Source: Gammaproteobacteria bacterium
GTDB taxonomy: Bacteria; Pseudomonadota; Gammaproteobacteria; Competibacterales; Competibacteraceae
Assembly (NCBI GenBank): GCA_003562535.1
Contig: PWUP01000213.1
Location: 1 to 7,652, forward strand
DNA: 7,652 nt
Direction of reading: 5' to 3'
A program made the position numbers and the translations under genes. Positions 6,895 to 7,652 of the stretch are shown one piece after another. The first letter of the stretch is position 1, and each line of letters starts with the position of its first letter. The notes below the pieces were generated by a model, which worked only from the letters and a program-made list of their open reading frames with translations, searched no databases and was not told the DNA's origin.

Positions 6895-7209
6895 CTACTG
6901 CCCATTTTCAATAGCTTGCTTGGCAATTGGTGCAACTGATTCCGGGGCAATGCCACGCTCTTTGCAGTATGCAGTTTGTAGCCAAACCGAAAGCTGCTTT
7001 TGCCCTTTGCTTGCATTACAACCGCGACAGCAGAGAGCGATATTTTCCCTAGTGATGATTTTGGCATCATTGATAATGTGCTCCCAGCTCGCTGAGGCTT
7101 TGGCTGACTCTTTGTATGGCAAAAATTCATTACCACAATATATGCAGGCTGTATCCCGCTCGCGAACTTCTTTTTCTAGCCAAGCTGGAATATTCCAGTT
7201 ATTCGCCAC
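6895..7209 (-). CDS. HNH endonuclease family protein (cassette gene)
   Basis: The 104-residue protein has the layout of a small zinc-bound HNH nuclease: CIYC (C22, C25), the catalytic-region EHIINDA with H44, N47 and D48, N56 in RENIALC, and CRGC (C61, C64) completing the zinc ligands, followed by NASKG. Such proteins cut or nick DNA with a beta-beta-alpha-metal fold; the target cannot be read from the sequence. I chose the GTG at 7209, giving VANNWNIPAWLEKEVRERD. The frame stays open upstream to 7272, but those codons are the attC site 1 sequence and give family-unlike residues. AAGAGA lies about 12 bases upstream of the GTG. The gene lies between attC sites 1 and 2 and fills a single cassette of about 400 bp. 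Small HNH proteins of this kind recur as integron cassettes. Confidence 0.85.
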   Translation of the reverse strand: MANNWNIPAWLEKEVRERDTACIYCGNEFLPYKESAKASASWEHIINDAKIITRENIALCCRGCNASKGQKQLSVWLQTAYCKERGIAPESVAPIAKQAIENGQ

Positions 7210-7230
7210 AGTATATTTCGATCTCTTTAC

Positions 7231-7305
7231 GCCCAACGTCAGCGCTAACCGGATGCCGAAGGAACGCAGCAACTGAGGCAGTCCGAGTTAAGCATCTTGT
7301 TCGGT
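7231..7305 (-). repeat. attC recombination site 1, end of the PIN/partner cassette
   Basis: On the minus strand the 75-bp site opens with ACCGAAC (RYYYAAC with one mismatch) and closes with GTTGGGC (7231-7237), a perfect R' core. The inner arms are GCTTAACTCGGACTGCC and GGCATCCGGTTAGCGC, which pair with a few mismatches and unpaired bases around a loop of about 20 bases. The stop codon of the partner gene (TAA, 7288-7290) falls within the first arm, common for cassette genes. The R' end marks the start of the HNH cassette. Confidence 0.85.
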
Positions 7306-7500
7306 GCTTTTCGATCTCACGGCCATGGCTCTGCGACTTATCTCTTCAAGGCTCAGCTCTTCGTCCATATCCTGACGCCACCTTGTATAATCAAAAAGCT
7401 CTCTTTGGATAATCGCTATAAACCGTTCTGCTTCGACATTTCCGAGGTGCTGCGTAAGCACATCAAGTCCCTTGGTTTTGATTTCTGTATCTGTAATCAT
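7288..7500 (-). CDS. small partner (antitoxin-like) protein of the PIN-domain gene
   Basis: The 70-residue acidic protein begins MITDTEIKTKGLDVLTQHLG and continues NVEAERFIAIIQRELFDYTRWRQD before a short helical, charged end (LSLEEISRRAMAVR). I recall similar 60-70-residue proteins encoded next to PIN-domain toxins, usually unnamed; the antitoxin role is inferred from position and size, as no DNA-binding motif is obvious. The ATG overlaps the PIN gene stop by four bases (ATGA), so the two are translationally coupled, and GGAGAGG lies just upstream. The toxin-first order is the reverse of most vapBC operons. The last five codons and the stop are supplied by attC site 1. Confidence 0.75.
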   Translation of the reverse strand: MITDTEIKTKGLDVLTQHLGNVEAERFIAIIQRELFDYTRWRQDMDEELSLEEISRRAMAVRSKSTEQDA

Positions 7501-7652
7501 GCCAGCCTCTCCTTTATGAGCCCAATCGGATTCATGATCTTAACGTCATCTACAAGCATAGCTTTCTTGAGAATGCCATTGTCGGTCGTCAAGAAATAGT
7601 CCGCTTTAGCTACGATGGCGCACGCGATGTGCAAGGAATCGAGTTTTTTAAC
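7497..7652 (-). CDS. PIN-domain protein (VapC-like toxin), C-terminal part only
   Basis: The frame enters from the right edge and supplies the last 51 residues: VKKLDSLHIACAIVAKADYF, then LTTDNGILKKAML and a tail ending NPIGLIKERLA. DSLHIACA and YFLTTDNGILKK match the C-terminal half of PIN domains, where the aspartates in the D-x-L-H-I-A and T-T-D stretches belong to the metal-binding acidic cluster. PIN proteins of this type are ribonucleases, often toxins of type II toxin-antitoxin pairs. The start, N-terminal acidic residues and upstream attC lie outside the window. It overlaps the following gene by four bases. Confidence 0.8.
   Translation of the reverse strand, partial: VKKLDSLHIACAIVAKADYFLTTDNGILKKAMLVDDVKIMNPIGLIKERLA

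Noticed and set aside
6831..7136. 101-codon minus-strand frame over the HNH gene and attC site 2
   Set aside because: It is a shadow in another frame of the HNH gene, has no recognisable motif and reads through the attC hairpin.
7210..7272. Upstream extension of the HNH gene through attC site 1
   Set aside because: The extra residues are translated recombination-site sequence (for example LALTLGV from the R' core region), and the family-like start is VANNWNIP at the GTG.
3170..7652. Insertion sequence, transposon or prophage as the carrier of the accessory genes
   Set aside because: No transposase, phage integrase, terminal inverted repeats or target-site duplication is visible; attC sites after each cassette explain the layout.
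1..7652. CRISPR array, tRNA or rRNA genes
   Set aside because: I found no regularly spaced direct repeats and no tRNA- or rRNA-like sequence; the only repeated elements are the attC sites.

Overview
The window looks like the junction between a stable chromosomal block and the distal end of an integron gene-cassette array, most likely in a gammaproteobacterium. The chromosomal block suggests this: a YpjD/CcsA-type cytochrome c assembly membrane protein lies divergent from a long glutamine-dependent NAD+ synthetase. The genus cannot be named from the sequence. No integrase gene is in view, so this could be the tail of a chromosomal integron (integrase to the right of the window) or an attC cluster lacking an integrase.

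Layout, left to right. Positions 1-198 hold the space after ypjD and possibly the first codons of another minus-strand gene. ypjD (199-1017, minus) and nadE (1118-3169, plus) diverge from a 100-bp intergenic region. Twelve bases after the nadE stop the cassette array begins, and every gene from there to the right edge is on the minus strand. In transcription order, right to left, it reads: a PIN-domain toxin-like gene (partial) with a small partner gene; attC site 1 (7231-7305); an HNH nuclease cassette; attC site 2 (6829-6888); a micro-cassette holding the 3' end of a BrnT-like toxin gene and the 5' end of a BrnA/CopG-like antitoxin gene; a shortened attC (6661-6696); then a large two-gene cassette ending in attC site 4 (3182-3247) against nadE.

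The large cassette is the most interesting part. It encodes a RecQ-family helicase whose C-terminus is a ComF-like phosphoribosyltransferase (PRTase) domain. The stop codon of this gene overlaps the start codon of a DprA-family protein (TGATG junction). A PRTase protein plus a DprA protein is the composition of the ShosTA toxin-antitoxin/anti-phage system as I remember it. Here the PRTase is fused to a helicase, so the pair looks like a helicase-armed relative of that system, carried as the last cassette of an integron.

The array as a whole looks like a defence/toxin-antitoxin storehouse: PIN pair, HNH nuclease, BrnTA remnant, RecQ-PRTase/DprA. The attC calls rest on visible R''/R' core heptamers, imperfect palindromic arms and gene stops falling inside or just before the sites. 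The functional calls rest on motifs read by eye; no database search was possible.
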